A DNA stretch of 64,000 bases from NCBI RefSeq assembly GCF_001544915.2, contig NZ_FCOE02000002.1:62001-126000 (forward strand), in the 5' to 3' direction. The translations under genes were made by a program, and so were the position numbers. The notes under the pieces were generated by a model. That model saw nothing but the letters and a program-made list of their open reading frames with translations. It did no database searches and was not told where the DNA came from. The stretch comes from Caballeronia pedi (GTDB lineage: Bacteria > Pseudomonadota > Gammaproteobacteria > Burkholderiales > Burkholderiaceae). The number at the start of each line of letters is the position of its first letter. Position 1 is the first letter of the stretch. Below, in pieces: positions 56,786 through 64,000 of the stretch.

Positions 56786-58327
56786 TCAATCCATCGCCGC
56801 ATGCGGGACGGCTTCATCCGCGGCCGCCTTGCGCGCGGGCCGGATCAGCAGCAACAGCGGCACCACCAGCAAGGTCGCCACGAACATCAGCTTGAAGTCG
56901 TTGAGATACGCGATCATCGATGCCTGCTGCGTGATGGTCTGATTCAGCATCGCCATGTCCTGCATCGAGCCGCTCGACAGCACCGACTGCATCGCCGGAT
57001 TGAACGGCGTCACCTGCGCGGCGAGGTCCGCGTGCGCGACCTGCGTGTTGCGCGTCATCAGCGTCTGCACGATCGAAATGCCGATACTGCTGCCGATATT
57101 GCGCATGAGGCTATAGGTGGCGGTGCCGTCGGCGCGCAGTTCGGGCGTGAGCGTGGAAAACGTCAGCGCCGACAGCGGCACGAACACGAGTCCTAGCCCG
57201 AAGCCCTGAATCACGCCCGGCCACACGATGTCCGATGCCGACAGCACGATCGTGTAATGCATCATCTGCCAGAGCGCGAGCGCCGAAATCAGAAACCCCG
57301 ACAGCAACAGCAAACGCGCGTCGATGTGCTTCAGGAGCCGTCCGGCGACGAGCATCGCGATCATCGTGCCCGCGCCGCTCGGCGCCGTGACGAGGCCCGT
57401 CGTCGCGACCGGATAGTTCATCAGGTTCTGCAGCATCGGCGGCAGGAGCGCGCGCGTCGCGTACATCACCGCGCCGATCACGAAGATGAAACACGTGCCC
57501 GTCGCGAAGTTGCGATCCTTCAGCAACTGGTATTTGAAGAACGAACGCTGGCCCGCCGTGGCCGTATGCGCGATGAAAAACACGAACGCGAGCGCCGCGA
57601 GCAGCGCCTCGATACGGATTTCCATCGAGCCGAACCAGTCGAGCTGCTCGCCGCGATCGAGCATCGCCTGGAACGCGCCGATCGCGAGGCCGAGCGTCGC
57701 GAAGCCGAAGGCGTCGAATTTCACGGCGCGCCGCGCGGCCTGCGCGGGCAGAAAGGTCGACACGCCGAATAGCGCAAACGCGCCGATCGGCACGTTGATG
57801 AAAAATACCCAGCGCCAGTTGTAGCTGTCGGTGAGCCAGCCGCCGAGCGTCGGACCGAGAATCGGCCCGACCATCACGCCCATGCCCCAGACGGCCATCG
57901 CCTGGCCCTGTTTCTCGCGCGGGTTGATGTCGAGCAGGATCGATTGCGACAGCGGCACGAGCGACGCCCCGAAAATACCCTGCAACAGCCGCGACCCGAC
58001 GATCTGCGTGAGTGTCTCCGACAGCCCGCACAACGCCGACGCCACCGTGAAGCCCGCGATCGATATGCACAGCAGCCGCTTCACGCTCAGCCGGTCGGAG
58101 AGCCAGCCGGTGAGGGGCGTCGCGATCGCCGCCGCGACGATATACGAAGTGAGCACCCACGTGATTTCGTCCTGCGACGCCGACAGGCTGCCCTGCATAT
58201 GCGGCAGCGCCACGTTCGCGATGGTGCTGTCGAGCGTCTGGATCAGCGTCGCGAGCATGATCGCGATGGTCAGCATGCCGCGGTTCAGGGGCGCCGCGGC
58301 GCTTTCCGTGGAGACTTCGGAGGACAT
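56786..58327 (-). CDS. DHA2-family multidrug efflux MFS permease (EmrB/QacA type)
   Basis: 513 residues, 14 membrane helices. Motif D1-type LDSTIANVALPHMQG in helix 1, motif A GWLSDRLSVKRLL, motif C GVMVGPILGPTLGGWLTDSYNWRWVFFINVPIG, all of the DHA2 family. The partner membrane-fusion protein (EmrA) is not adjacent. It is divergent from a MarR-family gene that probably represses it. Confidence 0.92.
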   Translation of the reverse strand: MSSEVSTESAAAPLNRGMLTIAIMLATLIQTLDSTIANVALPHMQGSLSASQDEITWVLTSYIVAAAIATPLTGWLSDRLSVKRLLCISIAGFTVASALCGLSETLTQIVGSRLLQGIFGASLVPLSQSILLDINPREKQGQAMAVWGMGVMVGPILGPTLGGWLTDSYNWRWVFFINVPIGAFALFGVSTFLPAQAARRAVKFDAFGFATLGLAIGAFQAMLDRGEQLDWFGSMEIRIEALLAALAFVFFIAHTATAGQRSFFKYQLLKDRNFATGTCFIFVIGAVMYATRALLPPMLQNLMNYPVATTGLVTAPSGAGTMIAMLVAGRLLKHIDARLLLLSGFLISALALWQMMHYTIVLSASDIVWPGVIQGFGLGLVFVPLSALTFSTLTPELRADGTATYSLMRNIGSSIGISIVQTLMTRNTQVAHADLAAQVTPFNPAMQSVLSSGSMQDMAMLNQTITQQASMIAYLNDFKLMFVATLLVVPLLLLIRPARKAAADEAVPHAAMD

Positions 58328-58369
58328 GGACTGGGCCGCGGGGCGGCGGCTTTTGTAAGTAGGGTGATG

Positions 58370-58383
58370 ATAAGCAGGCTTAT
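58370..58383. promoter_or_regulatory. Perfect 6-2-6 palindrome in the MFS-MarR divergent region
   Basis: ATAAGC-AG-GCTTAT; three outer positions on each side are also mostly symmetric (ATG...TAT). It lies 43 bp upstream of the MFS start and 65 bp upstream of the MarR start, which fits a MarR operator shared by both promoters. Confidence 0.6.
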
Positions 58384-58447
58384 TATACGTTGCATTTCGG
58401 CCGATGAACGGCTGCACGCGTCGAAAGCCGTTACCTATAATCGCGCG

Positions 58448-58891
58448 ATGGAAACCCAACTCGACAAACGCTTCGGCTTTCTGGTCGCGGACGTGGATCG
58501 CCTGTGCGGCAACCGGTTCGACGTACTGGCGAAGTCATCGCTCAATCTCACGCGCGCGCAGTGCCGCGTGCTCGCGTATCTCTCGCATTACGGCGAGGTG
58601 AATCAGGCGCGGCTCGCGGGGCTGCTCGAAGTCGCGCCGATTTCCGCCGGACGGCTGCTCGACCGGATGGAAGAGGGCGGCTGGATCGAGCGCCGCCTGA
58701 ATCCCGACGACCGCCGCGAACGCCAGGTGCGCATGACCGCGAAGGCGGAAAAGGCGCTCGACCGCGCGCGCCGCGTCGGCGACGAGATCACGTCGGAGGC
58801 GCTCGCCGGTTTCAGCCGCCAGGAAAGCGAACAGTTGATCGCGCTGCTGCAACGCGTGCGCGGCAATCTGAGCCGCATCGTCGACCGGTGA
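58448..58891 (+). CDS. MarR-family transcription regulator
   Basis: 147 residues of a winged-helix MarR fold: LTRAQCRVLAYLSHYGEVNQARLAGLLEVAPISAGRLLDRMEEGGWIERRLNPDDRRERQVRMTAKAEKAL, split over residues about 35-105. DDRRERQVRMT is the wing. It should repress the divergent efflux pump gene and itself, relieved by a phenolic or drug ligand. Confidence 0.93.
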   Translation: METQLDKRFGFLVADVDRLCGNRFDVLAKSSLNLTRAQCRVLAYLSHYGEVNQARLAGLLEVAPISAGRLLDRMEEGGWIERRLNPDDRRERQVRMTAKAEKALDRARRVGDEITSEALAGFSRQESEQLIALLQRVRGNLSRIVDR

Positions 58892-59026
58892 CGGGGCGCG
58901 AAATCGATCGCTGCCGGTTCTGGCGCGCCATGCTAACGTGCCGCCCGTGGATCGCGGATTGCTGACGCGATCCTTGCAAGCGTCGTTGTCTACTGTCGCA
59001 ATTCATCCATCCGGAGAAGATCGATC

Positions 59027-59311
59027 ATGAACAAACGCACACCGTTGGCCGTCATCGCCATGTCCGTCGCCGCGCTCGTCGCGATGCCTCTCGCGCAGGC
59101 GCAGGACACGGCGGCCTCCACGCCGAAGCAGGTCAAACAAGCCGAACGCAAGGCGGCGCGCGCGAAGAAGAACGCCGAATTGAAGGAACTGGAGAAGAAC
59201 GGCTACAACCCGGCCGGCGAGCAGACCAACTATCCGCAGAATCTGCAGAACGCGCAGGCGAAGGTCAACGCGCAGAAGGCGGGCAAGCCGGCGCCGGCTT
59301 CGGCGCCGTAA
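59027..59311 (+). CDS. Small secreted Lys/Ala-rich protein (DUF4148-like)
   Basis: 94 residues with a Sec signal (MNKRTPLAVIAMSVAALVAMPLAQA). The mature chain is basic and Ala-rich (KQVKQAERKAARAKKNAELKELEKNGYNPAGEQTNYPQNLQNAQ). The NGYNPAGEQTNYPQNLQ stretch recalls the DUF4148-type small periplasmic proteins common in Burkholderiaceae. Function unknown. Confidence 0.75.
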   Translation: MNKRTPLAVIAMSVAALVAMPLAQAQDTAASTPKQVKQAERKAARAKKNAELKELEKNGYNPAGEQTNYPQNLQNAQAKVNAQKAGKPAPASAP

Positions 59312-59336
59312 CGGACGCCGAGCTCGTTTCGCGTCT

Positions 59337-61049
59337 TTAATCGAGCTGATACGACAACGTCGCGTTGATCCGCGGACTGCGCGACGTACTCTCGACCGGC
59401 GCATCGCCCACCGCCTTCGCGACCGACAGATCGATGCTGTAATGCTTCGCATCGGACACGCGAAAGCCGATCCCCACCGACGACAATCTGCCCGGATTCG
59501 GCGTGCCGCCATGCAGGAACACGCGCGCGGCGTCGACCATCACATACGGCGTGAACGTTTTCAGATACGTCATGCCGATGTCGATCTTCCGGTTCACGTC
59601 GAACGACGCGCCCCAGCCCGAATCCCCGGACGCCTCGCCCGGCTGATAGCCGAGCGCGAAGCGCTGCGCGCCGAATGAGATCTGCTCGGACGTGGGCAGC
59701 GTATCGGGCGAATACTGTCCCGTGACCGATACGAGCGTGCCGATCTTCCACGGCCACTCGTTGCTTTGCGTGTAGGTCGCGCCGGTGCGCACGAACGTCA
59801 GCGAAACCGGATTGACCGGCGCGTAGCCCGCGATATTCGTCTGCGCGCTCTTCGATGCACCGAGCACGTCGAACGCCTTCGCCACGTTCACGCTCGCACG
59901 CCGCACGACGCCCGCGCCGATACCGGTGTAATCGAGCTGAAGCTGCGCGACGCGCACCTGCGAACGCTGCGACAGAAACGGATTGCCCGCGACGATGGTG
60001 TTCTTCAGCCGATCCTCGTCGTGCGACGCATACACCGTCGCCGTGCCGATCAGACTGCGCGCGTTGCTCAGCATGAATGGATAGACGCCGGAGAACGCGA
60101 GCTTGTCGTTCACGACCGTGCGTTCGATATACGACGGCAGGCCCGGATTGTCGACGGGATGACCGCGATAGTGCGAGGCATCGACCTTGGCGGTGAAGCC
60201 GTCCGTACCGACGGGCAAGGCGCCGTTCAACGCGTAATAGGTCTGATCGTCGCGGCCTTTTGGCAGGAGCGCTGCCGCCGTCAGCGCTTCGCCGAGCCCG
60301 AGCACGCCGTTTTCGGTCGCGCTCAGAATGCCCTGCACGCCCGGATGATTGAAGTCGATGCCCGTGCTGAAGTTGAACGGGTTGCGCTCGACATCGAGTT
60401 CGAGCGCGGTCGCGCCATCGGTGTTCTGCGGCGGCGCGACGTTCGCGCGGGTCGTCACGCCCGGAATCATGCCGAGCACGTTGATATAGCGCTCGAAATT
60501 CGCCTGCGTGAGCGGACGGTCCGCTTGCAGGCGTTCCGCGACCGCGCGAATGCGCTGCTGCGCCGCGCCCGCGTTGCCTTTCACGACGACCCGCGCAATA
60601 TAGCCTTCGACGACCGTCACGCGCACGACGCCGTCCTGAAACGTCTGCGCCGGCACGAACGCGAACGACAGCGCATAGCCGCGTTCCTTGTAGAGCGCGG
60701 TGACGCCGTTCGCGGCCTCGATCAACTGGCCGATGGTCACGTCGCGGCCGACGAACGGCGCAAAGCGCGCGGCGATTCGATCGAAGGGCAGCGCCTTCAC
60801 GCCTTCGATCTCGATCTTGCCGGGCGTGAGATGGCGCGCGAGCAGCGCATCGAGCGCGGGCGCGGGCGGCGCGACGCTCACCGAAACGGGCGGCCTGGGC
60901 GGCGCGTTGACTTGCGGCAGGGCGTCGAGCGGATTGCCGCCGAGGTTGGCGCGCGGCGCGGGCGGCGTTTGCGCCTGCGCGTGATGCGATGACATGGGCG
61001 CCGCAAGCGCGGCAAACATGAGCGCCCGTGTCCAGTCACGGATCTTCAT
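59337..61049 (-). CDS. Two-partner secretion porin, ShlB/FhaC (TpsB) family
   Basis: 570 residues with signal peptide, Pro-rich linker, a POTRA_2 region (ALPFDRIAARFAPFVGRDVTIGQLIEAANGVTALYKERGYALSFAFVP), a second POTRA, and a beta-barrel ending in a typical final strand SPRINATLSYQLD. The L6 tip motif of Omp85/TpsB proteins (VRGY) reads FALGYQPGEASGDSG here, so the usual Arg seems to be missing. The gene is 120 bp downstream of the repeat lipoprotein gene on the same strand. That lipoprotein, not a haemagglutinin-type TpsA, is its only neighbour. Confidence 0.88.
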   Translation of the reverse strand: MKIRDWTRALMFAALAAPMSSHHAQAQTPPAPRANLGGNPLDALPQVNAPPRPPVSVSVAPPAPALDALLARHLTPGKIEIEGVKALPFDRIAARFAPFVGRDVTIGQLIEAANGVTALYKERGYALSFAFVPAQTFQDGVVRVTVVEGYIARVVVKGNAGAAQQRIRAVAERLQADRPLTQANFERYINVLGMIPGVTTRANVAPPQNTDGATALELDVERNPFNFSTGIDFNHPGVQGILSATENGVLGLGEALTAAALLPKGRDDQTYYALNGALPVGTDGFTAKVDASHYRGHPVDNPGLPSYIERTVVNDKLAFSGVYPFMLSNARSLIGTATVYASHDEDRLKNTIVAGNPFLSQRSQVRVAQLQLDYTGIGAGVVRRASVNVAKAFDVLGASKSAQTNIAGYAPVNPVSLTFVRTGATYTQSNEWPWKIGTLVSVTGQYSPDTLPTSEQISFGAQRFALGYQPGEASGDSGWGASFDVNRKIDIGMTYLKTFTPYVMVDAARVFLHGGTPNPGRLSSVGIGFRVSDAKHYSIDLSVAKAVGDAPVESTSRSPRINATLSYQLD

Positions 61050-61169
61050 TGTGATGCCCTCGTAGGGTTGCGAGAACGTCGTCGCGTTCTCGTCGCTTGT
61101 GTGCTGATGGTTTCAGTGAGGAGCGGGCGCGCCTGGCGAACTCGCTCCTCCAGTTTCCGCGTACGATGC

Positions 61170-62648
61170 CTAGCGCCGCGTGCCTCCCAACACGCCGCCG
61201 ACGATCGAGCCCACCGCGCCCAGCAATCCGCCGCCGTTCGCGCCGCCCGTGGAGTTGCCGGTGGTGTTGCCCGTCGTGCTCGACAGACCCGCGCCCGCGC
61301 CGGCGCCCGCCGTCGTCGTCGAGCCCTGATTGGTCGCGACGGTCACGCCGACCGCGCCCGTGATCGACGTCACTGTGCCGAGCACGGAGCCCGCGCCGCC
61401 GGGCGAACCCGTCGTTCCGCCCGGCGCGCCGGTCAATGCGCCGACGACGCCGGTGACGGGCGCAAGCACGCCGCCCGTGCCCGTGCCGCTGGCCGCGCCC
61501 GTCAACCCGTTCACGATGCCCGTGACAGGCGCAAGCACGCCACTCGCGCCCGCGCCGCCCGCCGCGCCCGTCAACCCGCCCAGCAAACCTGTCACCGGCG
61601 CAAGCGGACTCGCGCCCGGCGTGCCGTGCACCAGCCCGCCCGCCGATGCCACCGTCTGCCCCGTCGTCGAAACCAGATTCCCGGCGCCCGCCGTCACCCG
61701 ATTGCCGCCCGTCGCCGTGATGCTCTTGCCGGCGTTGTCGAGCGTGCCGCCGAGCGTCGTCAGCAGGTTGTCGACCGGCGTGCCGAGTCCGGTCGCCGCG
61801 CCCACGGTTTGCGTCGTCGAACCGGCGAGCGAGGTGATCGGCGTGATCGCCTGGCTGACTGTCTGCGTGAGCTGCTGCACGGGCGCGCTCGTGAGCGTCT
61901 GATCGAGCACGCCGCCCGTCTGCGTAACGGCGTTGCCCGCAATGCCGACGATGCCGCCGACCGGCGCCGTGACCGGCGCGAGCGGCGACAGCGCCCCACT
62001 GCCGAGACTGGACACGAGCGTGCCCGCGCCCGACACCGTCGTCCCGGTCTGCTCGACGACGCCGCCGAGACTCGACACCGTCGTGCCCACCGGATTCGTG
62101 CTCGTGCCGATGGCGCCGAGCCCGGCCGACACGCCATCGCCGAGCGTGGACACCGCCGCGCCCGCGTTCGATACGACAGCGCCAGCGGCCTTCGTGGTGT
62201 CCGTGCCGACGCCGGGCGCGGTCGTCGAGCCGATGACCGTGCCGACGCCCGATACTGTGTCGCCGACCGCGGACACCACGTTGCCCGTCTTGTCCGCGAC
62301 GGCCGCGACCGGCTGGACAGTCGCGCTGCCCGTTCCGCCACCCGATCCGCCGCCGCCGGTCCCCCCGCCACCGCCACTGCCGCCGCCACCGGTGCTGCCG
62401 GTGTTGGTCCCCGAACCGCCGCCCGACCCCGAACCTCCACCCGATCCCGATCCGCCGCCGCTTCCCGATCCGCCGCCCGCGCTGCTGCCGTCGCCGGTCG
62501 AGATCGTGCCCGAGCCGCTGCCGCTCGCGCCGGCCGACTTGCTCATCGTCCCCGATCCGCCGCATGCCGCGAGCGCGAGCAGGCTGGCGACCGCAGCCGC
62601 GACGATGGTTTTGCGCATGACTTCGCGTTCGATGTTCTTCGTATTCAT
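61170..62648 (-). CDS. Gly-rich repeat lipoprotein upstream of a TpsB porin
   Basis: 492 residues from ATG 62648 (GAGGG upstream; an ATG ten codons later has no such site). Lipobox LALAAC with Cys29. Residues 57-108 are an almost pure Gly/Ser linker with GGGSGS hexads. The rest is a Val/Gly/Thr-rich chain with many short beta-type repeats (GVGTVIGSTTAPGVGTDT, TVSGAGTLVSSLG), and three 23-residue repeats starting LAPVTG near residue 349. It is not collagen (no Gly-X-Y) and lacks a TpsA secretion domain. It is probably a surface or outer-membrane protein handled by the porin. Confidence 0.78.
   Translation of the reverse strand: MNTKNIEREVMRKTIVAAAVASLLALAACGGSGTMSKSAGASGSGSGTISTGDGSSAGGGSGSGGGSGSGGGSGSGGGSGTNTGSTGGGGSGGGGGTGGGGSGGGTGSATVQPVAAVADKTGNVVSAVGDTVSGVGTVIGSTTAPGVGTDTTKAAGAVVSNAGAAVSTLGDGVSAGLGAIGTSTNPVGTTVSSLGGVVEQTGTTVSGAGTLVSSLGSGALSPLAPVTAPVGGIVGIAGNAVTQTGGVLDQTLTSAPVQQLTQTVSQAITPITSLAGSTTQTVGAATGLGTPVDNLLTTLGGTLDNAGKSITATGGNRVTAGAGNLVSTTGQTVASAGGLVHGTPGASPLAPVTGLLGGLTGAAGGAGASGVLAPVTGIVNGLTGAASGTGTGGVLAPVTGVVGALTGAPGGTTGSPGGAGSVLGTVTSITGAVGVTVATNQGSTTTAGAGAGAGLSSTTGNTTGNSTGGANGGGLLGAVGSIVGGVLGGTRR
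61398..61604 (-). repeat. Three tandem 69-bp repeats in the lipoprotein gene
   Basis: Each unit encodes 23 residues beginning LAPVTG, e.g. LAPVTGIVNGLTGAASGTG. In the plus strand the shared core GTGAC(A/G)GGCGCAAG recurs at 61453 and 61522, and GTCACCGGCGCAAG at 61591, spaced by 69 bp. The copy number may vary between strains. Confidence 0.75.
62325..62480 (-). repeat. Gly/Ser linker repeats in the lipoprotein gene
   Basis: Codes for residues 57-108, with three consecutive GGGSGS hexapeptides followed by looser GGGGS/GGGT units. It is a flexible linker between the lipid anchor and the repeat body. Confidence 0.75.
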
Positions 62649-62818
62649 TTCGCCCTCGATGTTTCGTATTGAACGAACCGCGAGCGAATAACTGCATTAG
62701 GTGTGCCATCGCACGGACCGCGAACGATTGCGATGCTTGCGCACTACCGTTCGTTCCGATGCATCAAGGACTTGCGCCGAAAACGTATGAGTCGTACAGC
62801 ACGCGGCAACGGCGCGTC

Positions 62819-62864
62819 GTAACGTTACGCACGCTGGGCGGCGTTACGCCGCGACGGGTTACGC
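62819..62864. repeat. GTTACGC direct repeats with GTAACGTTAC palindrome
   Basis: GTTACGC occurs at 62824, 62843 and 62858 (spacing 19 and 15 bp); the first overlaps a perfect 10-bp palindrome GTAACGTTAC (62819-62828). The array lies 171-216 bp upstream of the lipoprotein start and may be binding sites of a regulator of the lipoprotein-porin operon. Confidence 0.4.
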
Positions 62865-63006
62865 GAAAAGCCCATGCTGGCTTGCAGGCAGGAAATTCGT
62901 GCTCCGGCGATCGCGTGAATCAGTTGCATTTACTGATATTTCGAATACGCCTGCCAAAAAGCAGCATCGATTAAGCGCCCTGCTCAAACAATCGGTCAGA
63001 CAATAA

Positions 63007-63035
63007 TTGATTTTGAGATAGGCTTGCGTTATAAA
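63007..63035 (+). promoter_or_regulatory. Candidate sigma-70 promoter of the flp gene
   Basis: -35 TTGATT (63007-63012), exactly 17-bp spacer, -10 TATAAA (63030-63035), about 195 bp upstream of the flp ATG. Both boxes are good in a GC-rich genome. Confidence 0.55.
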
Positions 63036-63229
63036 TCGGCTAACGAATACCTCTTCCACGATGAACCGCCAGAGAGGGCGCGATCGACAGAGACGAGGCG
63101 AAAGATAAATCAAAGTTGGTATACCGGACCGACGCGCCGTTTCGGGCGAGGCGTAAGCACGCGCCTTTCCGTCAGGTGTGCGGATGGTATAAGCGGCCAG
63201 AGAATTAGAACCCATCCGAGGGCAACAAA

Positions 63230-63406
63230 ATGAACGCAAACATTCTTCGATTCTTTCGCGACCGCCGCGGGATAACTGCCATCGAATATGGACTGATTGC
63301 CGGTGTATTGGCACTGGGCATCATGACGGCGGTCGGCGATGTCGCCACTCAACTGAAAAGCACGTTTCAGGCAATCAAGACAGAACTCGCGAAAACCGCG
63401 ACCTGA
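63230..63406 (+). CDS. flp: Flp-family type IVb pilin
   Basis: 58 residues, start supported by GAGGG 7 bp upstream. The class IVb prepilin pattern is complete: a short basic leader MNANILRFFRDRRG, then ITAIEYGLIAGVLALGIM with Glu at +5 and Tyr at +6 after the Gly cleavage site, then a short polar tail. It is the main subunit of Tad/Flp adhesion pili. A strong hairpin terminator follows, and a CpaA-type peptidase gene comes 170 bp later, so the pilin is probably expressed far above the assembly genes. Confidence 0.93.
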   Translation: MNANILRFFRDRRGITAIEYGLIAGVLALGIMTAVGDVATQLKSTFQAIKTELAKTAT

Positions 63407-63467
63407 GCGGCAATCGGCTTTTGCCGTTATTCGGCGCGGCCGACTGATCCGGTAAGTCCTTGATATT

Positions 63468-63497
63468 CGCGCCGTCGGTGACGGCGCGAGGATTTTT
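63468..63497 (+). terminator. Rho-independent terminator after flp
   Basis: A 9-bp GC stem (GCGCCGTC pairing with GACGGCGC, closed by C63468/G63488), loop GGT, followed by ATTTTT (63492-63497). It separates the pilin from the downstream peptidase gene and may let a fraction of transcription pass. Confidence 0.8.
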
Positions 63498-63575
63498 GTC
63501 GCCGCGCGATTATCGATTGAAAATCCGGATTAACGCGGATGACGGTTTTCGCCTTGCCTGCCGATTTGCTTTTAT

Positions 63576-64000
63576 ATGCTTTCCATTGAATCCGCGTCAT
63601 TTATCGGCTGGGCGCTCGCCGTCGCTTTATTCGACTGGCGGCGCAGGCTCATTCCTAATGCGTTCATTATCGCGGGCACGCTGTGCGCACTGGCGTTCGC
63701 CGCGCTACGGATTTCTCCTTTCGATACGGCCATCGGCGCTGCGCTGATCGGGCTCGTGGCGGGCTTCGTCGCGCTCATGCCGTTCTACGTGCTCGGCATG
63801 ATGGGCGCCGCCGACGTCAAGGTGTTCGCCGTGCTCGGCGTGTGGTGCGGACCGCGCGCGCTCGTCGGCATCTGGGTGGCGGCGAGTCTCGCGGCGTTCG
63901 TGCATGCGCTCGTGCTGCTCGCGCGCCGCCACGCCGCGTTCGCATTGCGCGATCTGCCCGACGCGGCCTCGCTCGACGAACGCAGACGCAGCAGCACGCC
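63576..64000 (+). CDS. cpaA: Prepilin peptidase, CpaA/TadV type (A24), cut by the window end
   Basis: 141 codons are visible with no stop. The frame gives several hydrophobic helices, the first catalytic Asp in LFDWRRRLIPN (residue 20) and the second in GMMGAADVKVFAVLG, where the common GGGDxK motif reads GAADVK but keeps Asp and Lys. TadV-type peptidases cleave the Flp leader. No good ribosome site precedes the ATG at 63576, so the start is tentative. The remaining Tad genes should lie beyond the window. Confidence 0.85.
   Translation, partial: MLSIESASFIGWALAVALFDWRRRLIPNAFIIAGTLCALAFAALRISPFDTAIGAALIGLVAGFVALMPFYVLGMMGAADVKVFAVLGVWCGPRALVGIWVAASLAAFVHALVLLARRHAAFALRDLPDAASLDERRRSST

Larger units (their letters stand above)
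62649..63229. other. Divergent intergenic region between repeat lipoprotein and Flp pilin genes
   Basis: 581 bp, lower in GC on its right half. It holds the GTTACGC repeat array (62819-62864) and a likely sigma-70 promoter for the pilin (63007-63035). No gene with ribosome site and family features was seen on either strand. Confidence 0.6.

Noticed and set aside
61170..62648. Collagen-like protein
   Set aside because: Gly-rich but without a regular Gly-X-Y period; repeats are 23 residues starting LAPVTG.
61068..62672. 534-codon plus-strand frame opposite the repeat lipoprotein
   Set aside because: Almost pure Arg/Ala/Asp low complexity made by the repeats on the other strand; no start signal.

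Overview
The window is high-GC, densely coded DNA of a Burkholderiaceae bacterium, most like Paraburkholderia or Caballeronia. The grounds are gene content (T6SS TssA, an E3 with a lipoyl domain, many sugar ABC transporters, a repeat-rich lipoprotein beside a TpsB porin, Tad pilus genes) and codon use. No rRNA, tRNA, insertion sequence, phage or CRISPR array was seen, so it looks like ordinary, partly accessory chromosome. Genus and replicon are inference.

Layout. 1-4.7 kb: end of a probable T6SS cluster (tssA) and an OmpR-type two-component pair. 5-12.7 kb: FkbM methyltransferase, DUF485/acetate symporter operon, a short reductase, an acetyltransferase, an esterase, a GT4 glycosyltransferase and a RimJ-like acetyltransferase. 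12.9-19.2 kb: two convergent ABC importers of the nitrate/sulfonate/taurine class. 19.4-24.7 kb: a 1151-residue CHASE3/GAF hybrid kinase with three receivers, then lipoyl-E3. 24.8-27.8 kb: a molybdenum-flavoured island (DUF2325 protein, ModE DNA-binding-domain protein, NifQ-like protein, small molybdopterin-fold protein), flanked by two 24-bp dyads of the same layout. 28.8-33.7 kb: a ROK-regulated sugar ABC operon. 33.9-38.4 kb: msrC-DUF302, a lone sugar-binding protein, an FAH-family hydrolase, an IclR regulator and a UspA protein. 38.5-46.3 kb: a ytfQRT-yjfF-type sugar importer with its LacI regulator and a divergent dioxygenase-mutarotase operon. 47.3-50 kb: an SOS cassette (LexA box, radical SAM protein, UdgX fusion). 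50-59.3 kb: SDR, glycosyltransferase-like protein, DUF4410 lipoprotein, an orphan antitoxin whose toxin is reduced to eight codons, a cardiolipin synthase-like enzyme, a MHYT-GGDEF-EAL protein, a DHA2 efflux pump with MarR regulator. 59.3-64 kb: TpsB porin with a repeat lipoprotein, then the start of a Tad pilus locus (Flp pilin and prepilin peptidase, cut by the window end).

The most interesting points are: (1) the proposed molybdenum regulon with a nifQ homologue away from nif genes; (2) the toxin-deleted TA locus that keeps a perfect 9-1-9 operator; (3) the LacI regulon tying a galactofuranose-type importer to an Fe(II)/2OG oxygenase; (4) a TpsB porin that seems to lack the invariant VRGY-type arginine and is paired with a lipoprotein instead of a haemagglutinin-type exoprotein. 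All functions come from reading motifs in the sequence; no database search was run.
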